Part shown: piece by piece, positions 1 to 7,035 of the stretch
Layout: every line of letters starts with the position of its first letter
Position numbering within the stretch: the stretch's first letter is position 1
NCBI GenBank assembly: GCA_030152865.1
Contig: JASLIW010000143.1
Coordinates: 1-10,557, forward strand
DNA: 10,557 nt
Source: Bacteroides sp.
GTDB lineage: Bacteria; Bacteroidota; Bacteroidia; Bacteroidales; Bacteroidaceae
Reading direction: 5' to 3'
The notes under the pieces: generated by a model
Seen by the model: the letters and a program-made list of their open reading frames with translations, nothing else
The model's database searches: none
Told to the model about the DNA's origin: nothing
Position numbers and translations under genes: made by a program

Positions 1-2115
1 AAAAGTCTTGTGGAGGTTGAGGTGACAGACGTCTGCACCAATAAAGCCAGGATTGGTCAAGCCCACCTGTCCGTTCATATTGGCTCCGTCCATATAGACT
101 TGTCCTCCTGCTTTGTGAATGAGTTCACACATCTCTACGATGTCTTTTTCGAAGATACCGTGGGTAGAGGGGTAGGTGATCATAAGTGCGGCTAGCTCGT
201 CCTTATGCTCTTCTACTTTGGCTCGGAAATCGTCCATAGATACATTACCTCCCTCGTCCGATTTGACGATGACTATATCATAGCCTGCTTGTACAGCCGA
301 GGCTGGGTTGGTTCCGTGGGCCGAGGCAGGTATCAATACCTTGTTGCGGTGTCCTTGCTTGATGCTCTCTAAATAGGCACGTATGGTGCGTAAGCCTGCA
401 TACTCGCCTGCAGCGCCTGAGTTGGGCTGTAGGCTGATGCCATCAAAGCCTGTTATGGTTTTGAGCAGCTTGCCGAGATTTTCGATCATCTCTAGTGAGC
501 CTTTGGCTTGGTACTTGGGAGCTAAGGGGTGGATGTGCATAAACTCTGGGCGTGTCATCGGGATGACTTCTGCTGCCGCATTGAGCTTCATGGTACAAGA
601 GCCCAAGGAGATCATGGAGTGAGCCAGTGAGATGTCCTGACGGTCGAGGCGTTTGATGTAACGCATCATCTCAGTCTCGGTGTGGTATTTCTTGAAGACT
701 TCGTGGCTTAAGAATGTAGAGGTACGAGTCAGAGCTTTGGGCAGGGCTTGCTTATTGGTTGTACAGCTGGTGTCTGCGCTCTTACCTACCACAGTTGCAA
801 AGATGTTGAGTAGATTCATTACATCGGTGCAGTTGGTTGTTTCGTCGATACTTAGACCAATCTCAGCTGTGGGGAAATAGCGGAAGTTGACGCGGTTCTT
901 CAAGGCCACTTCTCTAAACTGCTCTAGGCTGATACCTTCTGGCAGCTGAATATGGAGGGTGTCGAAGAAGTAGGTGTTGAGTTGTTTGTAGCCGATTTGC
1001 TCGATGGCTTCGCTCAAGCCTACTGCATAGCTGTGAATGCGTTTAGCTATCTCTTTGATGCCTTCTGCTCCGTGATATACGGCGTAGAAGCCCGACATAG
1101 TGGCCAGTAAGGCCTGTGCCGTACAGATATTGGATGTGGCTCGTTCGCGCTTGATGTGTTGCTCACGAGTTTGTAGGGCCATGCGGTAGCAAAGCTTGCC
1201 ATAGGCGTCTTTGGATAGACCAATAATACGTCCAGGCACATGGCGCTTGTATTCCGAGCGAGTGGCAAAGTAGCCTGCCGATGGACCTCCGTAGAACATG
1301 GGGATACCGAGTCTTTGGGAGCTACCAAAGGCGATATCTGCTCCCCATTCGCCTGGAGGGGTGAGGAGGGCTAAGCTCAGGATGTCGGCAGCGACAGCTA
1401 CCATGGCTTCGGCTTGGTGTGCCTGCTCTACAAATGCACGATAGTCTTCTATGCTACCTTCGTTGTTGGGGTATTGGAGAATGACTCCGAAGACTTGCTC
1501 GTTGAATTCAAACTTACGGTAGTCGCCATAGACAAGCTCCATGCCCTGAGGTATGGCACGTGTCTTGATCACTGCTTTGGTTTCTGGAAATACCGATTCA
1601 TCAATAAAGAGTACATTCGCTTTGGCTTTTTTCTTGGCTCGTGAACGCAGGTTGTACATCATAGTCATAGCTTCTGCACCTGCTGTGGCTTCGTCAAGCA
1701 GGGAGCAGTTGGCTAGTGGGAGCCCCGTAAGGTCACTGATGGCGGTTTGATAGTTCATCAAAGCCTCCAAACGACCTTGCGACACTTCTCCCTGATAGGG
1801 GGTGTAAGAAGTGTACCACACTGGGTTTTCAAATACATTGCGTTGAATCACAGCTGGGGTAATGGCACCATACCAACCTTGACCGATGTAGGTCTTGTAA
1901 ATTTCGTTTTTCTGAGCCAATTCCACAATGTGATTGCTGTATTCATACTCAGAAAGCGCAGGAGGCAAGTCCATGGGCTTATCGAGTAAGATGTTCTCAG
2001 GGAAGGTCTTTTTGATGAGTTCCTCCATGGAGGAAACACCAATCTTAGCCAACATCTCTTTTTTGTCAGCTTCACCAATGCCAATGTGTCGTTTGGCCAA
2101 ATAGTTTGTACTCAT
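1..2115 (-). CDS. gcvP: Glycine dehydrogenase (decarboxylating), glycine cleavage P-protein, C-terminal part beyond window
   Basis: This is the PLP-dependent P-protein of the glycine cleavage system. It decarboxylates glycine and passes the aminomethyl group to the lipoyl arm of the H-protein. The frame is open from ATG at 2115 to the window edge, giving 705 residues; family members are about 950-960, so roughly the last quarter lies outside. The N-terminus (MSTNYLAKRHIG) is typical of the family. Recognisable motifs include YTPYQGEVSQGRLEA, ANCSLLDEATAGAEAM, SLGSCTMKLNAAAEVIP, NSGAAGEYAGL, SAHGTNPASA and DGANMNGQVGL (D676 is the expected partner of the PLP ring nitrogen). The very last residues are HLNLHKTF (698-705), with K703 the expected Schiff-base lysine. 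No Shine-Dalgarno precedes the start, only an A/T-rich leader. The start is 21 nt after the stop of the hydrolase gene, so it is probably the third gene of an operon with it and rsmG. Nothing suggests a broken gene; the truncation comes from the window. Confidence 0.97.
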   Translation of the reverse strand, partial: MSTNYLAKRHIGIGEADKKEMLAKIGVSSMEELIKKTFPENILLDKPMDLPPALSEYEYSNHIVELAQKNEIYKTYIGQGWYGAITPAVIQRNVFENPVWYTSYTPYQGEVSQGRLEALMNYQTAISDLTGLPLANCSLLDEATAGAEAMTMMYNLRSRAKKKAKANVLFIDESVFPETKAVIKTRAIPQGMELVYGDYRKFEFNEQVFGVILQYPNNEGSIEDYRAFVEQAHQAEAMVAVAADILSLALLTPPGEWGADIAFGSSQRLGIPMFYGGPSAGYFATRSEYKRHVPGRIIGLSKDAYGKLCYRMALQTREQHIKRERATSNICTAQALLATMSGFYAVYHGAEGIKEIAKRIHSYAVGLSEAIEQIGYKQLNTYFFDTLHIQLPEGISLEQFREVALKNRVNFRYFPTAEIGLSIDETTNCTDVMNLLNIFATVVGKSADTSCTTNKQALPKALTRTSTFLSHEVFKKYHTETEMMRYIKRLDRQDISLAHSMISLGSCTMKLNAAAEVIPMTRPEFMHIHPLAPKYQAKGSLEMIENLGKLLKTITGFDGISLQPNSGAAGEYAGLRTIRAYLESIKQGHRNKVLIPASAHGTNPASAVQAGYDIVIVKSDEGGNVSMDDFRAKVEEHKDELAALMITYPSTHGIFEKDIVEMCELIHKAGGQVYMDGANMNGQVGLTNPGFIGADVCHLNLHKTF

Positions 2116-2136
2116 AGTATTATAATTTAAGTTCGA

Positions 2137-2793
2137 TTAATGGGTCGAAATATCCGTAAAGAATGGGTTATACATCTTTTCATTGCCGATATTGGTGCTC
2201 GGTCCATGTCCAGGATAGATAACCGTCTCATTGGGTAAGATAAAGAGTTTTTTGATAATATGCTCCTTAAGTTGGTTGAAATTTCCCCCTTGCAGATCGG
2301 CTCTACCCACACTGCCTTGGAAAAGCACATCGCCCACAAAAGCTTCTCCTGTGGCTTGGTTGTAAAAAACCAGATGACCTGGAGAGTGACCTGGGACTTC
2401 AATCACCTGAAGCTGGTTGTTGCCAAAGTGGATTGTGTCTCCTTCTTGGAGCTGCTTGCCTAGAGGTACTTGTTCTTCAGGGAGCTCAAAACCAAACATA
2501 CGGGCTTGTTGGGCAGCACCTTCGAGCCAGAACTCATCGGCTTGATGAGCCATGGGCTTTAAGCCATAGGTGGCACAGACAAAGGGATTGCCTAAGATGT
2601 GGTCTAAGTGGAGATGGGTGTTGAGAAGGTACTTAAGCTGGAGTCCTTCTTGAGCTATAAAGGCTTGTAGCTCTTCTTTTTCCTTAGGGAAAAACATACC
2701 TGGGTCTATTAAGACTGCTTCTTTGGTTTCGTCCCAAAGCAGGTAGGTGTTCACGGGGAACATGTTGAATTCAAATTTCTTTGTATGCATCAT
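2137..2793 (-). CDS. MBL-fold metallohydrolase, glyoxalase-II-like (YcbL type)
   Basis: A 218-residue metallo-beta-lactamase-fold hydrolase. The binuclear metal site is complete: THLHLDH gives H60, H62, D64 and H65; GHSPGH (135-140) gives H136 as metal ligand; VGD gives bridging D155; PGHG gives H196. The short single-domain form ends soon after the last metal histidine, without the long C-terminal substrate-binding region of classical glyoxalase II. That fits the YcbL-like branch, often annotated as hydroxyacylglutathione hydrolase. Bacteroidales generally lack glutathione, so the true thioester or other substrate is unknown. Two ATG codons lie in tandem (2793 and 2790); either could start translation. 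The gene begins 7 nt after the rsmG stop and ends 21 nt before gcvP, which indicates co-transcription. No signal peptide is visible, so it should be cytoplasmic. The fold call is very secure; the substrate is not. Confidence 0.93.
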   Translation of the reverse strand: MMHTKKFEFNMFPVNTYLLWDETKEAVLIDPGMFFPKEKEELQAFIAQEGLQLKYLLNTHLHLDHILGNPFVCATYGLKPMAHQADEFWLEGAAQQARMFGFELPEEQVPLGKQLQEGDTIHFGNNQLQVIEVPGHSPGHLVFYNQATGEAFVGDVLFQGSVGRADLQGGNFNQLKEHIIKKLFILPNETVIYPGHGPSTNIGNEKMYNPFFTDISTH

Positions 2794-2800
2794 CTTTTAT

Positions 2801-3433
2801 CTACTTTTTTTTGTTGAGGTTGACATACACCACTTTTTTGGTAGCAAAGAACTCTTCCTTGAAGGAGTCACTGAGTTCAAATACGGTGGTTTGCTGGCGT
2901 AGCGGTGCAATCTCTTCTTCCAATTCTCCGCCTTTCAAACAGATTAATCCGTTGGGTAGGGCATTTTGGTCTTTTCTGCTGATGTTTTTGCGGCAGATTT
3001 TGACTAGATCGCCCAAAGGCATTACTGCTCTACTAACAACAAAGTCGAAAAGTTGTTTCTCTTCTTCGGCTCTGGCGTGGCGGAAACTAACATTTTTTAG
3101 TCCGATGGCTGTAGCTACTTCTTGGGCTACTCGCACTTTTTTGCGGATGCTATCTACCAAATGAAACTGTACTTCTGGAAAAAGTATGGCCAAGGGAATC
3201 CCTGGAAATCCACCTCCTGTGCCCAAGTCCATCACCCTGCTACCCGGCTTAAACTGAATGGCTTTGGCTATGCCTAGCGAGTGTAGGATGTGGTGGGGAT
3301 ATAAGTTGTGTATGTCTTTGCGTGAGATGACATTGATCTTGGCATTCCACTCGGTGTATAAATCGTAGAGTGCTTCAAATTGTTTTTTCTGTGTATCACT
3401 TAGGTTCGGAAAGTAGTGTAGAATTAATTCCAT
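2801..3433 (-). CDS. rsmG: 16S rRNA (guanine(527)-N(7))-methyltransferase RsmG (GidB)
   Basis: A 210-residue SAM-dependent methyltransferase of the RsmG/GidB family, the usual size for the family (E. coli about 207). It makes m7G at position 527 (E. coli numbering) in the 530 loop of 16S rRNA; loss of this mark in other bacteria gives low-level streptomycin resistance. Visible landmarks are the N-terminal region with LYTEWNAKINVISRKD (25-40), the SAM-binding glycine loop DLGTGGGFPGIP (69-80), motif HLVDSIRKK (91-99) carrying the acidic residue that usually holds the SAM ribose, and VSRAV (133-137). The C-terminus is lysine-rich. It appears to be the first gene of an operon with the hydrolase and gcvP: the next start is only 7 nt away. 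A possible -7 element lies about 35 nt upstream of the start. No Shine-Dalgarno is seen. Confidence 0.96.
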   Translation of the reverse strand: MELILHYFPNLSDTQKKQFEALYDLYTEWNAKINVISRKDIHNLYPHHILHSLGIAKAIQFKPGSRVMDLGTGGGFPGIPLAILFPEVQFHLVDSIRKKVRVAQEVATAIGLKNVSFRHARAEEEKQLFDFVVSRAVMPLGDLVKICRKNISRKDQNALPNGLICLKGGELEEEIAPLRQQTTVFELSDSFKEEFFATKKVVYVNLNKKK

Positions 3434-3465
3434 AAATTGAATATCTATTGTTTTTTTAGTCTTTG

Positions 3466-3473
3466 TAAAGATA
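3466..3473 (-). promoter_or_regulatory. Candidate -7 element for the rsmG operon
   Basis: On the minus strand this reads TATCTTTA, one base off the Bacteroidota -7 consensus TAnnTTTG, and would give a leader of about 25-30 nt before rsmG. The region 19-20 bp upstream is T-rich but has no clear TTG -33 element. The same octamer occurs at a similar distance upstream of the lipoprotein gene, which mildly supports both. Confidence 0.35.
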
Positions 3474-3501
3474 AGCTCCTTGAGGGAGATAGGAAAATGA
3501 A

Positions 3502-3540
3502 AGCTGGTTTATGGGGCTTAATTAGGGCCCTAGCTGGTTT
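3502..3540. repeat. Short direct repeat flanking a 10-bp palindrome
   Basis: AGCTGGTTT occurs at 3502-3510 and again at 3532-3540. Between the copies lies the perfect palindrome TAGGGCCCTA (3523-3532). The block sits directly downstream of the lipoprotein stop codon and upstream of the rsmG promoter candidate. There is no T-run after the palindrome in either direction, so it is not a standard intrinsic terminator. It could be a protein-binding site or chance. Confidence 0.3.
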
Positions 3541-4376
3541 TACATGCGCTGAAGAATGCTTTCAGGGGCTGTACGCAAGAGGGGCTTTAACTGCTTATAG
3601 CTAAGTGTTACCTCTATTTCTCCTGCTGCATAGGCTGCGATCTCGTAGGGGGTGTAGCAGAAGGTGATTCCTTCGGCTCCTATTAGGAAGTTCTCTGTAG
3701 GATAGACATCGCTAGCTGTAATCATGTGTTCTAACAGGTCTTCGGTCTGAAAATCTGCTCTGAGTTGGGCGAGTAATAGCTCAACGAGCTTGGTCTGATA
3801 GCCTTCTTCAAAAATATCAGCTAGGTATATCAGCGTTTTGTTACGTAGGTCGAAGTTGAAGTAGTTGGTACTGTACATGCCGTGTGCACCACCACTGTAC
3901 ATCTCGGTAAATGTTTTTAGGGTGAGTATATCCTTTTGGTAGCTGATGAGCTCAGCCTGGCTTTGAAACTCGTAGTTATACCAATGACTCATCTGGTCTG
4001 GCTCATTTTTGAGCTGCTCGAGGTAGGGCTCTGTTACATCCGAAAGGTATTCTTCCTTGTAGGCCTGTGTGTATTGTTGGGCTGCCTCTTGAAAGCTTAG
4101 GTTCTGCAGTGCATACTCCTCTCCAAAGAGAATATGTATGAGCTGCTTATTCAACCAGTTTTTGGTTTGTTCTTCTCCTTGGCTTGCGTAAAAGAGCTTG
4201 AGTTTGTAGCTGGCTGCAGGGGCTGTAGGGTCCTCTTCAATGTGGAACTTTTGTTGCGTGTTGAATGGGCTGAACTGCAGGTCGGCATACTGCTCTTTTT
4301 GAGCCTGACAGGAGCAAACAAAAAGGAGGCTCAACAAGAGTGTGAGTTGGCTGTATCTAAATTTGGATTTCATCAT
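3540..4376 (-). CDS. Lipoprotein with DUF3298 (RsiV-like) C-terminal domain
   Basis: A 278-residue predicted lipoprotein. Residues 1-22 form a signal peptide (basic MMKSKFRYSQ, then LTLLLSLLFV) ending in VCS-C; C23 is the likely lipidated cysteine (C21 is an alternative). The C-terminal part carries family hallmarks of DUF3298, the domain also found in RsiV and PdaC-like proteins: YSGGAHGMYSTNYFNFDL (160-177) with a DIF segment shortly after, and ITFCYTPYEIAAYAAGEIEV (237-256). The middle region (about 50-150) probably corresponds to the DUF4163-like N-terminal half, although I see less conservation there. RsiV of Bacillus is an anti-sigma factor that binds lysozyme; this protein has no transmembrane anti-sigma region, and no sigma-factor gene is adjacent, so that role should not be transferred. 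The residues after the cysteine (QAQKEQ) are not a strong surface-export signal. It is monocistronic by context, divergent from the copper ATPase. The start could be either of two tandem ATGs. Confidence 0.88.
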   Translation of the reverse strand: MMKSKFRYSQLTLLLSLLFVCSCQAQKEQYADLQFSPFNTQQKFHIEEDPTAPAASYKLKLFYASQGEEQTKNWLNKQLIHILFGEEYALQNLSFQEAAQQYTQAYKEEYLSDVTEPYLEQLKNEPDQMSHWYNYEFQSQAELISYQKDILTLKTFTEMYSGGAHGMYSTNYFNFDLRNKTLIYLADIFEEGYQTKLVELLLAQLRADFQTEDLLEHMITASDVYPTENFLIGAEGITFCYTPYEIAAYAAGEIEVTLSYKQLKPLLRTAPESILQRM

Positions 4377-4423
4377 GGGTTTTTGTTTTTAGAAGTGTAA
4401 AATAGAATTTGTCTTTTGAAACT

Positions 4424-4431
4424 TAAAGATA
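4424..4431 (-). promoter_or_regulatory. Candidate -7 element for the lipoprotein gene
   Basis: The minus strand reads TATCTTTA, one mismatch to TAnnTTTG, about 48 nt upstream of the start codon. The inverted repeat at 4452-4477 would overlap the -33 region, a place where a repressor or activator could act. No convincing TTG -33 element is visible. Confidence 0.3.
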
Positions 4432-4451
4432 CACATATTCCCTAGAGATGC

Positions 4452-4477
4452 CTCGATTCTCTGTAAAATAAATCGAG
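4452..4477. repeat. Inverted repeat, 7-bp arms
   Basis: CTCGATT (4452-4458) and AATCGAG (4471-4477) are perfect inverted copies separated by 12 bases. It lies 76 bp upstream of the lipoprotein start, about where a -33/operator site would be for the candidate promoter at 4424-4431. No T-run follows on either strand, so operator is a better guess than terminator. Confidence 0.4.
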
Positions 4478-4499
4478 CTTTGGGACCGACTTTATTACT

Positions 4500-4525
4500 G
4501 CTGAGTGCAGATCAGCTATTTTTTT
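4500..4525 (+). terminator. Weak terminator-like hairpin with T-run in the copper ATPase upstream region
   Basis: GCTGA (4500-4504) pairs with TCAGC (4512-4516) around a 7-base loop, followed by TA and seven T residues (4519-4525). The stem is only 5 bp. An overlapping alternative is CTGC/GCAG (4498-4501 with 4507-4510). No plus-strand gene precedes it, so if functional it would either end a short divergent or antisense transcript or act in a leader. Confidence 0.25.
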
Positions 4526-4633
4526 CTTATCTTAGTTAGCCTATTGCTACTTTATTCAAATCTTGCTGGGCTTCTCCTTTGTTATATCAAAGAGGAATGG
4601 TTATCTTGTTCTATTTTAAGAATTTAGAAAGGC

Positions 4634-4653
4634 AACCAAACTGGGCTTTGGTT
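4634..4653. repeat. Inverted repeat upstream of the copper ATPase
   Basis: AACCAAA (4634-4640) and TTTGGTT (4647-4653) are perfect inverted copies with a 6-base spacer CTGGGC. It ends 78 bp before the ATPase start codon. It could be an operator near the promoter or a 5'-leader hairpin; the sequence alone does not decide. Confidence 0.4.
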
Positions 4654-4731
4654 TGTTAAGGAAGCAGGAGATGAGGTCAAAAGATTTCATGCGTTTGAAT
4701 TCAGAATATTGTTAATTGGAAATAGCTGTTT

Positions 4732-6954
4732 ATGAGCAAAAAGATACATAAGACTTTCCCCGTGCTAAATATGCACGCAGCAAGCTGTGCTACCAATGTG
4801 GAGCGCGCCATCACAGATTTGCCTGGTGTGTACGAGGTAAAAGTAAATTTAATGACAAATATGGTATGGATAGAATACGATCCTGCACGGGTGAGTGTGG
4901 GGGAGATTCGAGCATCTGTACTTTCTGATGGCTACGACATCATTACCGATCAAGAGCATCAGGTGGAGCAACAAGAGCGGGAGTACAATAAGCGTTACAG
5001 CCGCCTGCGTGCCGAGGTGATTGGTGCTTGGATAGTGGCTGTGCCTATGATGCTACTGAGTGTGTTTAAGTTTTTTGAACACCTGGCCTATGCTCAGCAC
5101 GTGAAGATGGTGCTGGCTCTTTTTGTGCTGGGGCTGTTTGGAAGTGAGTTTTACCGCAATGCTTGGTCGCAGATGCGTAAAAAAATTTACGGCATGGATT
5201 CGTTGGTGGCAGTGAGCACTACTGTAGCCTTCTTATTTAGTGCCTTCAATACTTTCTTCCCTGATGTGTGGTTGAGTAGAGGTTTTGAGGCGCATACCTA
5301 CTATGAAGCTACGGTACTGATTACTGCTTTTGTGCTTACGGGTAAGTTTATGGAGGCCAAAGCCAAGGGGAGCACGACGGTAGCGATTCGTAACCTGATG
5401 GGGCTACGTCCCAAAATGGCAAGGGTCAGACGTGCGGGTCAGACAGAAGATGTAAAGCTTAGTGAGCTACAAGTGGGTGATCAGGTTGTGGTGCATCCCG
5501 GAGAGAAGATACCTATAGATGGTGTGGTGATAGAAGGAGGCTCGTATGTAGATGAGAGTATGATGTCTGGGGAGCCTATGCCTGTGGTGAAAGAAGTGGG
5601 CTCGCAGGTAGTTACGGGTACCATCAATCAGCGAGGTAAGTTTGTGGTTGAGGCCCAAAAGGTGGGCGAGGATACGTTCTTGGCTCAGATTATTCGGATG
5701 GTGCAAGAGGCACAAAGCCGCAAGCGTCCAGTGCGCCGTATTGTAGATAAGGTTTCTGCTTTCTACCTGCTGTTTGTGTTGGTGGTAGCGGTGCTTACTT
5801 TTGTAGCTTGGCTGCTGTTTGGACAGGAGTACCGCATGGCTCAAGCGGTCTTGACGAGCTTATCGGTCTTGATCGTGGCTTGTCCTTGTGCCCTAGGCTT
5901 GGTTACCCCTATCGCCTTGATTGTAGGTATCAATAAGGGAGCCAATAACCACATTCTCATTAAAGATCCTTTGGCGTTGGAGCAGCTTCATAAGGTAGAT
6001 AACATTGTGTTTGATAAGACAGGTACACTCACTGAGGGTACACCTCGTGTGATTGAGTGGCTCTGGACGGTGAGTCAAGATGATGCCTACAAGCAAATTC
6101 TGCTGGCTGCTGAGTCTAAATCGGACAATCCTCTGGCCTTGTCGCTGATGGAGGAGCTGGCTATAGAGCAAAAGGTAAAACCTGTCGATTTGGATTCCTA
6201 CGTTAATCTTCCAGGTAAGGGTATCGTGGTGAAGTACCAAGCAGAGAAATACTGGGTGGGCGGTAAGCGTCTGCGCCAAGAGCATATCGGGGAGATCACT
6301 GGTCCTTTGGTCGAGATGCTTATTCGTTATGAGAGCAAGGGACATAGCCTTGTCTATTTTGGTAAGGAGGATCAGCTGTTGGCTATCATAGCTATTGCCG
6401 ATCAGCTCAAGCCTACCTCTTATGGAGCTATCAAGGAGTTGCGTCGCATGGGCTTTGAGGTGAGTATGCTTACAGGAGATAGTGAGCGTTCGGCTCAGTC
6501 TGTGGCTCGTAAGCTCACCATTCTATCGGTGAAGTCGGAGGTGCTACCTGATGAGAAAGAGAGCTATATCCGTGAGCTACAAGACAGGGAGCAAAAAGTG
6601 GCTATGGTGGGTGATGGAATCAACGACTCACAAGCACTTGCCTGTGCCGATGTAAGTATTGCTATGGGTAAGGGTACTGATATTGCGATGAATGTGGCCA
6701 ACATTACGCTGATGACTTCTGATCTTTCACTTTTGCCTCGTGCCGTTCGTTTGTCTAGGCGTACGGTAGCCTTGATTAAGCAAAACCTGCTGTGGGCATT
6801 TATTTTCAATGTATTTGCACTACCCATAGCTGCAGGTGTGTTCTATCCCATTACAGGCATATTGCTTACACCTCTAGTAGTAGGTGCTGTAATGACACTC
6901 TCTACACTCTGTGTCTTACTCAATTCTTTGACCTTGGATCAGAGGAAGCTCTAG
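4732..6954 (+). CDS. copA: Copper-exporting P1B-type ATPase (CopA-like) with atypical metal-site residues
   Basis: A 740-residue heavy-metal P-type ATPase that would pump Cu+ across the inner membrane using ATP. In order: one N-terminal HMA-like domain (about 8-72), about eight membrane segments (near 95-114, 125-141, 157-175, 191-206, 343-363, 374-400, 685-705, 708-733), actuator-domain MSGEP (278-282), the intramembrane CPC (384-386), phosphorylation motif DKTGT (D428), TGD (581-583) and GDGIND (627-632). CPC together with a TM7 Asn and the TM8 Met fits subtype P1B-1. Four positions deviate from the family. The HMA motif is MHAASC (14-19) instead of MxCxxC, so the first Cys is Ala. The nucleotide-domain SEHP is SDNP (464-467), His replaced by Asn. 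The TM7 YN is FN (692-693). The TM8 MxxSS is MTLST (721-725). The frame is intact throughout and catalytic residues are retained. The call as a P1B ATPase is certain; copper as the substrate is likely but less certain because of these changes. It is followed by a strong terminator. Confidence 0.93.
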   Translation: MSKKIHKTFPVLNMHAASCATNVERAITDLPGVYEVKVNLMTNMVWIEYDPARVSVGEIRASVLSDGYDIITDQEHQVEQQEREYNKRYSRLRAEVIGAWIVAVPMMLLSVFKFFEHLAYAQHVKMVLALFVLGLFGSEFYRNAWSQMRKKIYGMDSLVAVSTTVAFLFSAFNTFFPDVWLSRGFEAHTYYEATVLITAFVLTGKFMEAKAKGSTTVAIRNLMGLRPKMARVRRAGQTEDVKLSELQVGDQVVVHPGEKIPIDGVVIEGGSYVDESMMSGEPMPVVKEVGSQVVTGTINQRGKFVVEAQKVGEDTFLAQIIRMVQEAQSRKRPVRRIVDKVSAFYLLFVLVVAVLTFVAWLLFGQEYRMAQAVLTSLSVLIVACPCALGLVTPIALIVGINKGANNHILIKDPLALEQLHKVDNIVFDKTGTLTEGTPRVIEWLWTVSQDDAYKQILLAAESKSDNPLALSLMEELAIEQKVKPVDLDSYVNLPGKGIVVKYQAEKYWVGGKRLRQEHIGEITGPLVEMLIRYESKGHSLVYFGKEDQLLAIIAIADQLKPTSYGAIKELRRMGFEVSMLTGDSERSAQSVARKLTILSVKSEVLPDEKESYIRELQDREQKVAMVGDGINDSQALACADVSIAMGKGTDIAMNVANITLMTSDLSLLPRAVRLSRRTVALIKQNLLWAFIFNVFALPIAAGVFYPITGILLTPLVVGAVMTLSTLCVLLNSLTLDQRKL

Positions 6955-6977
6955 GGTATCCATTTTACGCTATAAAT

Positions 6978-7013
6978 AAAAGGCATACACTTTTGAATGT
7001 GTATGCCTTTTTT
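6978..7013. terminator. Bidirectional intrinsic terminator between copA and araC-type gene
   Basis: A perfect 13-bp stem, AAAAGGCATACAC (6978-6990) with GTGTATGCCTTTT (6999-7011), encloses an 8-base loop. Reading plus there are six T residues at the end (7008-7013); reading minus the stem ends in TTTT followed by ATTTA. It lies 23 bp after the ATPase stop and 22 bp beyond the stop of the convergent regulator gene, so it can serve both. Confidence 0.9.
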
Positions 7014-7035
7014 AGCTTTATCTGAATCTTTACTT

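Larger units (their letters stand above)
4377..4731. other. Divergent intergenic region, lipoprotein gene / copper ATPase
   Basis: This 355-bp A/T-rich stretch contains no supportable gene in any frame. It must carry the promoters of both flanking genes. It holds three inverted repeats (4452-4477, 4577-4592 reading CTTTG-TTATAT-CAAAG, and 4634-4653) and a short hairpin followed by seven T residues (4500-4525). No good TAnnTTTG element could be placed for the ATPase; TGCGTTTG at 4690-4697 is the closest. I looked for a CopY-type operator (TACAnnTGTA) and found none, and no copper-sensing regulator gene is adjacent. Confidence 0.6.

Noticed and set aside
1..2115. gcvP as a truncated pseudogene
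   Set aside because: The frame is intact up to the window edge and stops at the PLP lysine motif only because the sequence ends.
2781..3164. 127-codon plus-strand frame opposite rsmG
   Set aside because: Overlaps the well-supported rsmG on the other strand; Ser/Phe-rich product with no family signature.
3540..4376. Lipoprotein as an RsiV-type anti-sigma factor
   Set aside because: It shares the extracytoplasmic DUF3298 domain but has a lipoprotein signal instead of a cytoplasmic anti-sigma region and transmembrane helix, and no sigma-factor gene is adjacent.
5467..6345. Long minus-strand open frames (125 and 150 codons) inside the ATPase gene
   Set aside because: They lie antisense to a fully supported P1B ATPase and their products are His/Leu-rich strings with no recognisable domain, typical of antisense shadows.
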